DNA of 64,000 nucleotides from Ottelia alismoides (GCA_037367405.1 JAZKJV010005531.1:124001-188000); one strand, 5' to 3'; shown: positions 48,573 through 61,012, counted from the first letter of the stretch. The notes: generated by a model not told the origin, from the letters alone. Made by a program: numbers and translations.

Positions 48573-49130
48573 TTAAATTGTCTACAAAATAAGACCAAGC
48601 TCAAAAGATTCAGATTTCATTTGTGAAAGTCTGGTTTATGACCTAATTGTATATTGAATATAACAAACTAAATTTAACCTATTATTTTATGCACGTAGTT
48701 GGCTCTTTATATCTTGTTTATTTATTTATTTTCTTTGTTTCATGTCTCAACTAATTGCAATAAAAAAATCCAAAAAGTAGAGGCATGCATAATTCATCAT
48801 GTTGTATTTTATCTAATTTTATCATGCATGTTATCATCACAAAAAATACAAAAAGAAAAATACAGAACACAAAAAAGTCAGCATTATATATCTATAAAAT
48901 ATCATAAAAAATTCATATCATGAATTATTGAGTCCGATTGATTTTGAGCCCAACAAGAATAGATCTCAGGGACATCTACAATTTTTATGTCGGTCATGTT
49001 TATTTAAGTCCATATTGGACATTGTTTTAAATTACTTATCATTTTTTGTCGTTGATCAAATTCAAATCAAACTTATCTACGTAAATCTTAGCCAAGATCA
49101 GACCCCACCAGCATCATCTAAAGCAATTAC

Positions 49131-49559
49131 GTGACCTCGCGAGGGCCATCTGATTAGCAATTGTTGCATCATTAGACCAAATGGAACTCACAAGCCTGGT
49201 TGCAACTGATTTGGTACAATTTCCAATCTACCCTCAAAGCTTACAAAATTTATAAGAAAGTTTCCACATAATAGGCAAATTGCAGAAGCTCCTGTTGATT
49301 CCTCGTAATTGTAAGAAGGCCCCTGAACAATTGAGTTTGAATCTGAATCCAAGTATTTTATTTACAGTATGCCCATATATTGAATCCTGAATACTGTAAG
49401 CATTACTTATCCATTTCATTTGATTATTTCCACCATTTTTGTAGATTATTTAATTCCCTTTCTTTGGATATATTGTGAATATTTATTTGGCATAGTGAAT
49501 TGTTGATACATTATTGTGAATATTTAAATTCCCTTTCTTTGGATATAACGTGGGGCTAT
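49131..49559. other. Unassigned sequence between LTR-L and LINE K2
   Basis: Contains a direct repeat of CCCTTTCTTTGGATAT near 49,455 and 49,531. No gene recognised. Confidence 0.35.
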
Positions 49560-49681
49560 CATCATTTACCTTGAATTAATACAAAACACAACTAACAACG
49601 TTCGGACGAGGGTATGTCTGTTGCTTTTGTATTTCACAGATGAGAGTACCACGTTATGGAATGGAGGCAAAGTTTGACTGT

Positions 49682-51919
49682 CACTACCACAAAATTTGTC
49701 TTTATCGATGTTTTGAAACGTCTTCTTAAGATATATATAATGTCGGTAGATGACTATTCAGATGTTAATAAACATCCAAACCAAACGTCCAGCTAGCCTT
49801 GTCGGGACAAGTTTTAAAGGACGTTTTAAGAGAACGTCCATATATCCACATCTGCGTGGATGTTTAATAACATCTGCAAAAAAAGATGCTTTGTGGACGT
49901 TATTTTTGAACGTCTGCAGATTAAGCAATTCTACGGATGTAAGTAAACGTCTTGGTAGAATCTATTTTGATGTTTATAATTTTTTTGTCCAAAATCGTGT
50001 TTTATTGGCGTTTTTAATACCATCCATGCAGAAAATTAGAAGCGATCGTTAGTAAACAAACTTGTATATTTTATGTGGGCATCCTTTAATATTAATCCAA
50101 TGTTTAGGTGCAATTACATGTGTAAGGTCATACAAGTTATCAAGGTTTTGTCATTTATTTAAGAAGTCTTATTACCATGATAAATAATAGGATTAGAGTG
50201 TAGAAAGACATCAAGGAAAAATAATTACAATTGTAAGTGTAGTACGACCAAAATCAGAACTAAATCAGGCATTAAAATATGATAACAATGACCACCATGA
50301 TTACAAAAAATCCAAAGGTTTCAGTTCCATAAAAAATAAGAACCAAAAAGTACATTCAAGATGTCTAAGGCAAATCAAAATTCTAAACATCTTCTTCAGT
50401 CTCGGCATCAGGATCAACACCTCCGGATCTATCTCCTCTTGATCGTCCTTGAGAAGCATCTAATAAAGAATAAGTATATTAGACATGGTAAAAGAAGATA
50501 TATTAAAATGATCATACTTTTGAAAATGATTACCATATAGTGTAAGTGGAGAAAATGTCGAAGGTGTCCCATCTGTTAACGGGTAATTCTTAAAATATGC
50601 TACAATTCCAGCCGCTATTTCAGCATCAGTTGTGGATTGTCCTTCTGCATCGGCTTTAGCACGTATTTCTAACATAGTAATCTATAAAAGAACATAAAAG
50701 TAAAAAAGTTATGTATGGAAAGTTCAATTTATATTATTTTCTCTCTTGAGGATCTGTTCCCTACAATTTTTAAAGCACTTACAATAACCAGACATTTGAT
50801 ATTATCGCGGTCGGACATAAAACAAGCACAACTATCTCATTTTCCATGTTCTCTTTCTATTTTCTTTCTCTATTTTCGTTGTGAAGGTAATGGCTTTACT
50901 CCTCGATATATACATCTCAGTTAAACGAGATTTCGATTAAATTTGATCAAATCAATTTTCTATGCAACTATACCATATTTGCAACTCTAATATCTGAACA
51001 AATAAGGTTATTTCTCTACGATATTGAATCAAGTAATCATTGTCAGTTGCCCATTATCATCGTATGGGTATTTAAATTACTTAAGATTTGTCACATGCTT
51101 CATATAGATGTGGTTGACAAATTGATTCGTAGCAATCGTGAGATCCCCACACCCTTTCATCTCTCAATTGGGTCATATGCTTTAAAGTGATAGTCGATGG
51201 ATTAAGATGAGACCGGAAACATCCCCCCTCCCAAACAGAAAAGAGAAGGACCCATGACTGGACAGAGGATGAATTCCAATATATGATTGCATGTAACAAA
51301 ATAAAGTTTTGCATTAAAAAACAAAAAGAAAATATTATGCCCTTGAGGATATAACAAGCAATACAACAGGATTTCACGCATAACCTTGTTTTCCAATACC
51401 TTGAAAACATATTGAAATTCATGATTCGATCCTTCGAATTCCACCTTGGCATACTTGCAACCCGTAAAAGAAGTCGCATACACCCTAAGGAGATAGAAAA
51501 CGTACCTCCTTCGACGTCTTGCAGATTGTCCCGGAGGGTTTGATTTTTGTTGTCCCTGAGTAGGAGCAACCACCGAGTTGAGTGTGGCCAACCGCTAGCG
51601 CCGTCGGAGGATAGAGCCGTCGGAGGAAGAAAGAAGAGAGGGAGGAGGAGCAACCGTATTTGGAATGCTAGGGTTTCCTAAAGGCTCTTGCCGAGTTTGG
51701 TGGGAATCTGAAAAGGCGGGATGGTGGGAAACAAATTCTTTTAGGTAAACCCGACGTTTGATTAAAAACGTCTACATGTATTTAACATATATGGACGTTT
51801 TGAGTGTAATGTCGTGAGAGATTTTTATTTTAGACGTTATAATTAATGTCCAGTAAAAATGTTTCTAACTTGACGTTCTTGGCGGTTGAATGTCTGCATA
51901 AATTGTTATTCTTGTAGTG
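49682..51919 (-). mobile_element. CACTA-2, 2.2 kb non-autonomous CACTA transposon
   Basis: Ends CACTACCACAAAATT and, in reverse complement, CACTACAAGAATAACAATT. An exact 3 bp duplication TGT lies at 49,679-49,681 and 51,920-51,922. LINE K1 near 4,645 (CTTGACTGTGAAGTG) is the uninterrupted site. The subterminal motif AACGTC or GACGTT is repeated many times near both ends. It carries only a small TNPA-like fragment. Confidence 0.92.
50385..50675 (-). pseudogene. TNPA-like C-terminal fragment in CACTA-2
   Basis: Minus-strand frame with EIRAKADAEGQSTTDAEIAA, resembling the C-terminal block of Transposase_24-type proteins (E, then R or K rich, then EGG and D or E). A likely last exon at 50,385-50,461 encodes a short Arg- and Asp-rich tail ending at a stop. 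An intron of about 70 bp with AG before the last exon is plausible. The rest of the gene is absent from this 2.2 kb element. Confidence 0.45.
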
Positions 51920-52324
51920 TGTGAAGTGGGAGCAGTAAAGAATGTAGCAAAGAATGGACATGGTTTTCAAGTGGGGTGGATGGGAACTGACTGTGCAGAA
52001 GAGAGATGTGTTTCAAGTCTGAGAGTGGCCGGTGGTGTCCATTTCCCATGCGAATTCCAGCGGTGGCAAGCAAATGGTTTTGTCCAGATCAGCTTGCAGG
52101 AACAGTGGAGAAGCTAAAATAGCTCCCCAGATGTAGAGCCTCACCAACACTCCCTGAAGTGGGGTGGATGGGAACTGCCTGTGCAGATGAGTGTGCAGAC
52201 GAGAGATGTGTTTCCATCCTCTGGTAAGGCTGAGAGTGGCCGGTGGTGTCTGCTTCCCATCCCATGCGTATTCCAGCGGTGGCGAGCTAACATAACTCAG
52301 CTGGTGTAGAGCCTCACCTACACT

Positions 52325-53330
52325 CTCTAAAGTTAGTAGCCAAGCTGATTGCAAAGAGACGTATACCGATCCTCCAGAGAGTCATTGCTCTGAACCAGTG
52401 TACATTTTTTCAACGGAAGGAAAATAGTTAATAATATTGTGGCGGCCAAGGAGATTATTCACTCCATGGCTATGAGGACACAAAGGAGATTTCATATGGC
52501 AATCAAGCTTGATATGGAAAAGGCTTTCGATCAACTAGAATAGAGGTTTGTACTTAATCTTCTAGCCCAACTCAATATCCCTTACTCGTTGATTAGTCTT
52601 GTCTCCTTGTGCCTCTCTACAACTTCCATATCTCTACTTACAAATGGCTTATGCTCCCCGACATTTAATCCCAAGAAAGTTGTTCGTCAAGGGTGCCCCT
52701 TATCTTATCTTCCTCTTCATTCTGGAAACAGAATTCCTTTTGAGATGCCTAAAGTCCTCGCTTCACATTAACATCATTTTAGGCTATAAGATGTCCAAAT
52801 CAGCACAGTTGATAATGCATCTTATGTTCGTTGACGACACCCTCATCTTCAGGATTGTCGAGACACGCTCCCTCGTCGATATTCTCCAACATTACAATTA
52901 TATGTTTGTGCAAATTATCAACTACGAGAAATCAAGGATTCTTTTCAACAAGAAGACACGAGCCACATTTCCGACACTATAAAGGACCTTCTTAGCATTC
53001 AAGCTTCCTTGCATGATGACATATATTTGGGCAGCCCCCTTAACAAAAAAGGAAAGGTAGAAGAGTCCATCACATGCTTAAAGAGAAAGTCTCCGCAAAA
53101 CTAAAAGGTTGGATGTTAAATTCGCTCTCACAAGTGGGTAGAACAGTCCTTATAACTTCATCTCTAGCCTCTATACATTTGCATATTATATCAACTTGTC
53201 AAATTCAAGAGCGTGCATGTAAGGCCCTAGATGTTCTTACTAGGGATTTCTAGCGGGGGTTCCATCCGAGAGTGAAACATTGATATATTGTAGCATGTAA
53301 TAATACTTGTCCCGAAGCATCTTGGAGGCA
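52325..53330 (+). pseudogene. Reverse transcriptase remnant of LINE K2
   Basis: Parallel to K1. A conserved block near 52,510 (KLDMEKAFDQLE-like, the RT block with a catalytic Asp context), then an open frame at 52,599-52,982 with RCLKSSLHINIILGYKMSK and LMFVDDTLIF, FVDD at 52,827-52,838. A 3 bp multiple is lost relative to K1 after LIF. Stops and frame changes elsewhere show decay. Confidence 0.75.
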
Positions 53331-53337
53331 TTGGTAT

Positions 53338-53894
53338 TAGACCTGGCCAAAATGTGGGTTGGGCTGGGCCATGGGCTAGGCCGAACGAGCCGGGGTTCTA
53401 AAACCCCATGTCCAAGGCCAGACCCGGCGTATCCCATGGGCCATACTTTAAGGCCCAAGTCCGGCCCATGTCCGGGTCGGGCTAGGCCGGGCCAGCCCAT
53501 GGGCCTAATGTAAAGTATTTTTTTCTCATTTTTTAATCTACTTTATAGAGATAAATAAGTTTTTTGAACATCATTTAATCATTGTAAATCTAAGTTACCA
53601 TAATATGTGTTATTTGACATGTAAACTATAAAAACGATATAATATTGATAATGTAAAATAAAAACTTGAAGTATATTATATTAGTTGTATGTAAATTGTA
53701 ATTTTTAAATATATTTTTTATATTTGTGGGTCGGTCTGGACTGGGCTTTGTGGCACATGTCCACGGCCCGTCCAGTTGACGGATGGGCCAAAGAACGGGC
53801 CGGACCGAGCCGGTCCATTCATGAAATCTCTTGACCCAAACCCAGCCCATGAGCAGGATGGGCGGGCAGGCCCTCCGCCCATTGGCCATGTCTA
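53338..53894. mobile_element. hAT-type non-autonomous element, 557 bp
   Basis: Ends TAGACCTGGCCAAAATG and, in reverse complement, TAGACATGGCCAATGGG, with GGGCTGGGCC-type subterminal clusters. An exact 8 bp duplication ATTGGTAT lies at 53,330-53,337 and 53,895-53,902. LINE K1 (near 5,878-5,886) has a single ATTGGTAT, the empty site. It has an AT-rich centre and no transposase. Confidence 0.93.
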
Positions 53895-54488
53895 ATTGGT
53901 ATAGAGATGTCAGCGCTACTAAATCGAGCTCTCATAATAAGATTGATTTGGAGATTTCTGAAGGAACCAGATAGTCTGTGGGCAAGAATCTAATATCAAA
54001 ATACTATAGGAAAAAGGTATTTGGGATGCTACATGCACAAGCAATCCCATTTGTGGTCTACCATAATCAATCTAATATCACTAATTTATTTAAACTGCAA
54101 GTGGGTAGTTGGGGACAGAAAAAAGATTAACATATGATGAGATAATTGTCTTCAAGGTAATACACTTGTCTTCAGCAAGAACGTGAATTTTATCATGCCC
54201 TCAACGATAACAGAGCTTATGAATAATCAAGGAGGCTGGAACGATTCAACTCTCCATCATTTTTCCCCATAAGCATCTATAATTAGATTCATGCTCTCAA
54301 AACTAACAAAGATTATGAAGACTTACTGATAAGAATCATGCATCCCAAAGGAACCTGCACTACTAAGTCCACTTACCATCTTCTAATCTCGAAAGGAAGA
54401 ATTGATGATCAATAGCATATAATTCTTAGCAAGATGATTTAGAATTCTAAAGATTTGACATTGAAAATCAAACTATTCCTGTGGTGAC

Positions 54489-57400
54489 TGACCAATTACG
54501 AGGGTCTAAAGTAGTCCACACAAGGCAGGACCACAGTGTCGCTGAGCGACCGCTAAAGAAAACCTCAATCAATCAACAATTAACCCATAACAGAGATCAA
54601 ACAATGAAAAATGGTGCGGAGTTAAAATTTATTATAACTCTACAACAAAGATGTGTATAGGTGCAAGTATGCGTAGAGATCGAACACAAGAGCAGACAGG
54701 TAGAACAGGGCAATAATGCACAAAATGTGAGTGTGATGTATTTGCCTATAAATGTTACTTTTTGTGGGTTTTTAATTTTATATTTTTTATTTTATTTTTA
54801 ATTTCATATTTTTTATTTTCATTTTTAATTCTATGATTTTATATTTTTCTTTATATATATTATCTTTTCTTTTTTTAATAAAACAAATTTACAATATCAG
54901 AAAAGGGAAATAATGTATTTATAAAAAGAGGAAAAAATAGTCAAAACTCAAGAAATGAAGTATTTTTGTGCTTTTTATAATTTAAAATGTTTTGTGATTT
55001 TTTTATATTTTTCATAATTTGTTAATATTTTTAAAGTCAAAAATACTGAAAACAGTGAATAAAGTTGCTAACCGAAATTAAAATGAGGATAAAAAATAAC
55101 AAACAGAGTCCAAAATTTCTCAAGTTAATTTTAAAATACATGTAATGAAACAGAGAAAATTCAGAGATAAAAATTATATTTTTAGGAATTTTTTGGAATT
55201 TTTAAGATTTTTATGAAGTTTTAAGGGGTTTTGTTATTTTTAGAGTTTTCCTTTTATTTTTTTAGTGATTTTGGAGTGAAGTTAAAACACACAGAAACAA
55301 ACAAAATATAATTTTTTGGAATTTTTCAAAGAGTTTTTATAATTTTTATGTATTTTCTAATGCAGACAAAGCTGAAAATGCATGTTTTTGAATTTTTATA
55401 AATATGAAAATGTAATAAAAATGCAAAATAAAAATATGTCATAAAGAGCAATTAAACAGGAATGTAAGCTTTTTTTTTGTGATTTTTATAATTTTATAGA
55501 TGTATTAAATAAATAAAGGAAACAAAAAGAAAATGGATCCCTATCAGGGGTATTTTTGGAAATATGCCAAAGTCCAGGGAGTAATTCGCAATTTTTCCAA
55601 AAAATAAGAAGGCAATAAAAATCTTTCTGGATTAAATTATAAATCCAACAATCACAGGGCTAACAGTACAAAATGGCCAACGTCACGTGTACCGGGCACG
55701 TGACTGGGGTGTACCTATCCGTAATTTTCCAAACCCTGAGGGGATATACTGTAAATTTTCCAAAACTTTTACACTAAATTCAAAGGTTTCTGGACTAAAA
55801 CGAAATACAAATAACCTTAGGAGAGTCTCTGCAAAATTGACAAGTCACGTGCACGGGGCACGTGACCAAGTAGTGACTAAAAACTAATATTACAAACCCT
55901 AGGGGGTTACGTGCAAAGTTTACAAAATATTTAAAACTGCAGAAGAAAGTTTAAATATTGTTTATGAAATACAAAAATTAGCCTAGTGTAATATGGAAAA
56001 TACCCAGTGCCTGATCAGATCGAACGACAGGGCTTCCTTCACTAATCCACGTGGCGCTTCGAGGACAGTCGATGACGGTTCGTTGATGACGACCCAGATT
56101 AGATCCTTCGGCGAGGATCCGGCGTGATGGCTCGCTTGATCGGACGGCGGTTGTTGATTCTGGGACCAAGGCTCGATCCAACGGTCGTGACCTTCCTTGC
56201 AAGAATAGGGAAGAACACGGTCGAGGTCGAACTTCAGTCGGTGATGGGGCATTGCTCCGGCCACCTCTTTCACAGCAGAAGGCCTCTGACGACTCCTGGA
56301 AGGTCCTCCTCCTCGCCGGTGGAGCCAAAATGGCTCGATGAGCCTCGGTGCGCCATGACAAGGCCGGAGGAGACTAGAGGGTCCAGGTACCTCTATCTCG
56401 ACAAAATCCGACTCCAGCTGGAGTCGTTGAGCGCCTGGTACCTGCAAGTAAACTCGAGACACGAAGAGTGATGGATTCCAGGGCTAGCGGGGTGAAAATG
56501 GTTGGCGATGGGCGAATTAGGAGCTCGTCGGAGCCATCTCCGGCGAGGTAGTGGCGGAAGTGGCTCAGATGGATCACGGTTCGAAAGCAAAGGTGGTATT
56601 CGATTCCTAAGGCTAAGCTAAATAAGAAAATGCAAGAAAAAGTAAGGAAAAACGAACCTCGAAGGAAGAGATGCCTGAGATGGACCTCACGGCCAAGCTT
56701 GGCTGGAGATGGTTGGAACGCGACTTTCAAGGCCTTGTCGTACCTCAACGGGGTTGCAGGGGACTCCTCTGTCACCGGAGTCTACCCAGAAGGTCCCCGG
56801 AGATCTAAACGTGCCAAGAAAGGGTTCAAAGGAAGAAGGAAGGCGATGAGGTCTTTTGAATAGGAAGGTCGACGGGGCTACAAGAACGAGGTGGTGGCAT
56901 CGATTCAGTGACGCAATCCCCAAGAAAAACCATAGGCGTGTATCATGGATTAATGGGGAGAAATAGTCATGAAGGAAGTATCATGAAAAGATGAAGGGGC
57001 CACCTCGATAAATCCGTGAAGTTGACAAAAAAATCACAGTCTGACAGTGCTAGACCTCAGTCTGAGAGTTGACCGAGGGTCAACCAACGGAAGCTCCTGG
57101 TTGGTCCACGTGGACCAACCAGGAAATTCCTTGGAAAAAAGAAAAAAATCATTTTAAAATAGCAAAAGATTTTATTATTTTTAAGTTATAAAATAAAAAT
57201 TGTTTATTATTTTTTAAATTATTTTATTACAAATTTTATTTTTTTTAGGTATAAAAATACAAGTTACCTTTTATATCCTATTTAGGTATATATATCTATA
57301 TATTTTAATATTTTATTTTATTTTATATATAATTTATTTATTTTGTTTAATATTTTATAAATTTATAACATATTTTTATACACTTGAATATATTTTTATT

Positions 57401-58264
57401 TTATTTTTTTGATGTGTTTTGTACACTTAATAAAATAGAAATAGTAATTATATAGGTATCTTTACAGGTATTATACCTATATATTACATACAGGTATTTA
57501 ATTTTTGTGTTTTCTTTGGGTTTTTATTCATGTTTTAATATACACATATATTATAAATAATATTTACAAAATTATAAAAATATAAAATTATAAAAATGAT
57601 GAATAATAAATAAAATGAATATTTTAATTTGTGCAAGTATACAATAGGGGTCCAAAACTCAACTTTCAAATCATAGCTCCTGCAAAATACGAAACCACCT
57701 TCAATAAATAGCTTATTAAAAGTTATATACAATTAAAGTGATTTTGATAGATTTCGAGGTTTTATTCGAGATATACAGGTATGGTAAGTTGGGATTCTAG
57801 AATCTTATTTAGATCATAACTTTTATTTGTATATTATTTTTGTGTGAAGTCAATTTTGTATTTTTCTTTATTTAATTATCTACAACTTTCATGTACAAAC
57901 TTTCTTTATTTGAGGTATAAAAAGTGAAGCTAAAAATAAGTCCCAAAATGAATAAAGAATGAATTAAATAAAAGGGATTTTTATTGTATTTTGGCCCTTA
58001 TCTCCCCCTACTTTATTCCTTGTCGAACTAGTTATCGAGATGCCTAGGTCTCGAAGTTTCGGGTCATAAAATATTTGCAATATTTTATTCTTTTTCTTTT
58101 CTTTTCTTTATTCTATAATTTTAGCTTTAAAAACTGTATTTTGTACACTATTAACACACGCATGCATAAATGCTAAAATGCGGGAATTAAGGGTATTTAC
58201 AAGATTTGCCAGGGTTTTTAAGACCAAAATGATAGAATAAAGATGATGAAATGTGGATTCATCA
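54489..58264 (-). repeat. Complete family-T LTR (LTR-C, 3' LTR of element C)
   Basis: On the minus strand it starts TGATGAATCC at 58,264, directly after a purine tract AAGTATAGGGGA, and ends TTGGTCA at 54,489 where it interrupts LINE K2. It is about 3.78 kb long: AT-rich to about 57,130, GC-richer to about 55,980, then AT-rich. Open frames of up to 159 codons in the GC-rich part have no family match. The other LTR lies beyond the window, so the 5 bp duplication cannot be checked; GTGAC (54,484-54,488) would be the left copy. Confidence 0.8.
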
Positions 58265-58279
58265 TCCCCTATACTTGCC
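58265..58279 (-). promoter_or_regulatory. Polypurine tract of element C
   Basis: GGCAAGTATAGGGGA on the minus strand directly abuts the LTR start TGATGAATCC. This is the place and composition expected for the plus-strand primer. Confidence 0.65.
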
Positions 58280-60219
58280 TTTGCTAGTCCATAGCAAACA
58301 CTTATGCAATAAGTACAGAAAAGAAAAACAAAGAAAAAAAGAAGAAATATGGGTTGAATTTAATTATCAAACTTGTCTTCACAAAATCAAAGTTTGGAGC
58401 TTAAGTCGGACCTTTGAAATTTTAGTGCGGATGGAACCTTAATGGGAACCGGATTTGAAATCCAACAGCCTTCGAGAATCCCAAAACCCAACTCAAGTCT
58501 CCTTAATAACCACGTCAGAAATATTTCAACTCATACGCAAACCCTTATGACTATGAATCTGACTCGTACAGTGTAAGTGATGGCAGCTCTCCCCAACTAG
58601 AATGACAAAGAGACTGACTTCTCTAGTATGACAACCCAATGATTCCCCAATCCAGCAACTCCTTCCTCGAGGAGCAGGGTATTCCCTTCTAAGTTCAAGT
58701 GGCAACTAGCTCAAGAGGAGGGTGAAGAGAAGAATGGACAGTAGCCAGTGTAGCTACCTATCCTAGGATGCAAGACTAGTGTAGTCAAGTCATCCAGCTG
58801 CAGGCTCACATAATTTGGACTTTGAAGCTCAAGCTTGCTTATTGGCTATACAACATATTCACATACTTTGGCAGGCATTTTATTTTTGTACAGGCCTGTC
58901 CATTTTTTTGACAAAATATTTACAGCAGCATTTACATAGGGAGTTTTTCCTCTTGAGCCAGTAGACTATCCCTCTTTTGAAGCTTTATTGCAACACACAC
59001 TCTCCTTTCTTTAGAATTCCTCATCACTGGACGGGTTGGGGTGCACTTCCCTCCCTAGAGGAGGATAAGTGTTTCCACTTGTGTGCGTCTCATACCGGCA
59101 AATCCAATCCCATCACCACTCCAACTGAGTTGAGCCATGTGAAAGGTGCATGTGTCCAAGTTAGGTCATTATCAACAAGAGTTGTGTATGTTCCCCGAAA
59201 TACTCTACTTAGGTAGTCAAGAATCCATTAAACCAAGTCTCGTGATCCTCAAAGAATAAAGTCAACTAGACCTGAAGTACCTCAATTCCAGCTCCTATAA
59301 GGTTCCTGTTATTAGGTAGATTTTAAGGTCCAATCAAGCTCCAATCATCGGATTTTATTTAGACTTGTTCAACCATCAAACTCAATCCGAAAAATGCTCG
59401 TGATATGCAGATGCTATGCAGAATGCAGAAAATATTTTTGTGATGCAATTTTCAAAGATTTTGAAGTTTTTATGGATTTTTTAAAAGATGATGCGTATGC
59501 ATTTTTTGGTATTTTCAAAAGGATTTTTCAAATGTTTTTGGTATTTTAATTTTGGAAAATATTTTTGGAATTTTTTTCAAAATAAAAGATTTTGGATAAA
59601 AACTAGGTACAAATATTTACACGGGGATGCATCTTATATTTTCAAGAAGTGGATTTGAAGAATTTACAAGGGTAAGTGATCAATTTTATACATATATATA
59701 ATGAATTTAGATGTGATGTATATACTCCTCAAACTTATTTGAAAAAGGTTTTTCAAACAATTTTTTGAAAATTATAGTCCAAAATAATTTTTACAAACAA
59801 TTTTGTAAACATGTACACACCTTTGAAAATCTTTTTGCAAAGGTTTTTCAAATAGTATATATAGATCTTTCAAATATTTTTGCAACCATTTTTCAAATCA
59901 TTTGCAAATCATTTTTCAGATATTTTATTTCACACAAAGAAAAATAGAAGTTTCAAACCAAACAACTTTTACAAAGGTTGAAAACATGTAACAAAATGTT
60001 TTCCAAATAGTTTTCAAAAGGATTTTCAAACTATTTTTCCAACATTTTGCAAAAAACATTTTCATCCAATTTATTAATCAGTAAATACAAAAACAATTTG
60101 TGGAATGATAACATCTTTTTACTAAGAGCTTTTTAATGAAGTTTAAAGAATTATTAGCCATATTATCAATAAAATAAGAAAGTACGAGTTATGGATAAAG
60201 TATATATACAGTATATACG
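58280..60219 (-). other. 3' internal region of element C, non-coding
   Basis: AT-rich, with many words of the type TTTTCAAA and GGATTTTT between 59,440 and 60,070. No supported open frame. Confidence 0.45.
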
Positions 60220-60833
60220 ACCCCCCTTTACTTAGCTTGAGTTATGTCCTCATAGATCGGAGAGAAAAGAGAAGATATAACTCGTACTGAGTATAGAGAA
60301 GTCTAATAAATAAACGAATAAATGAAGGAATGAACGAATGAGAAGTTGACCGTCCCCCCTATAGTTAGGATCAAATAATCCTAAGTATAGCAGACTGTAT
60401 ACAAAGTAAGGAGGGTCAAGGGTGGGAATGAACAGATCATACTCAGATTGTCTCCCCCTATACTTAGGGTAAGATATCCCTAAGTATAGACAAGAAGAGG
60501 AGACAATGGAGAAGATTGAAAAGAATGAAAACTCGGGGTGCACACCCTCCATTCCTAAGACAAAGTACGTCCTAAGTATAGAAGACTGTCAACAAGGGAC
60601 GACACCTTTTTGATAGATACAGAGGGTAGAAAAGGAACAGAAGAAAAGAAGAAAAAGAATAAAAAGAAATCAGAAGATGGAAATGAGATCAGAGGATGTA
60701 CACATCACTCCCCCTATACTTAGGGTAAAAGAAGCCCTAAGTATAGGCAACAACAGGAGTGATGAAACGGAATGAAGAAAGAGCATTCGGGCTCGTCCAC
60801 CCCCTATACTTAGGACAAAGTATGTCCTAGGCA
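60220..60833 (-). repeat. Six PPT-like stem-loop repeats
   Basis: Units at about 60,220-60,250, 60,354-60,391, 60,452-60,490, 60,544-60,581, 60,708-60,747 and 60,800-60,833. The best have CCCTATACTTAGGG followed after 8-12 bases by its complement CCTAAGTATAGG; the first and fourth units are degenerate. On the minus strand each presents AAGTATAGGGGG or a relative of it, similar to the purine tract at the LTR border. Spacing is 92-164 bases. The sequence between units differs, so this is not a simple tandem repeat. Confidence 0.75.
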
Positions 60834-61012
60834 AGGTACACACGAGAATGGATGGAGGAGCAATATGGGAGATGGAGAGAGATGAACAGAAGCGAATGTA
60901 CAACAGAGATGGAGTACACATAATCAAGAAGGTAGAAAGCGAACCTTCTTGCGGGATCGCTGAGGAATGGATCTGGTATGGTGCAGGTCGACATCGGGGT
61001 CCACAGATAACA

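Larger units (their letters stand above)
46662..49130 (+). mobile_element. Family-T LTR (LTR-L), split by a Mutator-like element
   Basis: Begins TAATGAATC followed by the complementary GATTCATC, a one-base variant of the family tip. Further matches to the D arm include the wording around GTATATTGAATATAAC (48,651) and CTACAATTTTTATGTCGGTC (48,975) against the D left arm. The right end is not defined; similarity fades near 49,130. No internal region or coding part is seen. Confidence 0.55.
49560..54488 (+). mobile_element. LINE K2, split by CACTA-2 and a hAT element
   Basis: The same LINE as K1. The pieces are about 49,560-49,681, 51,923-53,337 and 53,903-54,488. The cysteine-containing frame spans the CACTA-2 site, and part of it (about 51,970-52,080) is repeated at about 52,158-52,285. 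The RT follows from about 52,325, with FVDD at 52,827-52,838. It is broken by frameshifts throughout. Its 3' part is cut off by the family-T LTR at 54,489. Confidence 0.82.

Noticed and set aside
4631..54488. Segmental duplication explaining K1 and K2
   Set aside because: Similarity is limited to the LINE; the flanks differ, so these are separate LINE insertions.
55978..56923. Open frames up to 159 codons
   Set aside because: GC-rich middle of LTR-C; overlapping frames on both strands, without motifs.
3786..58264. Possible giant inverted repeat bounded by 3,786 and 58,264
   Set aside because: Only the LTR pieces are inverted. LINE K1 and K2 next to them are in the same orientation, so the arrangement is two independent family-T insertions.
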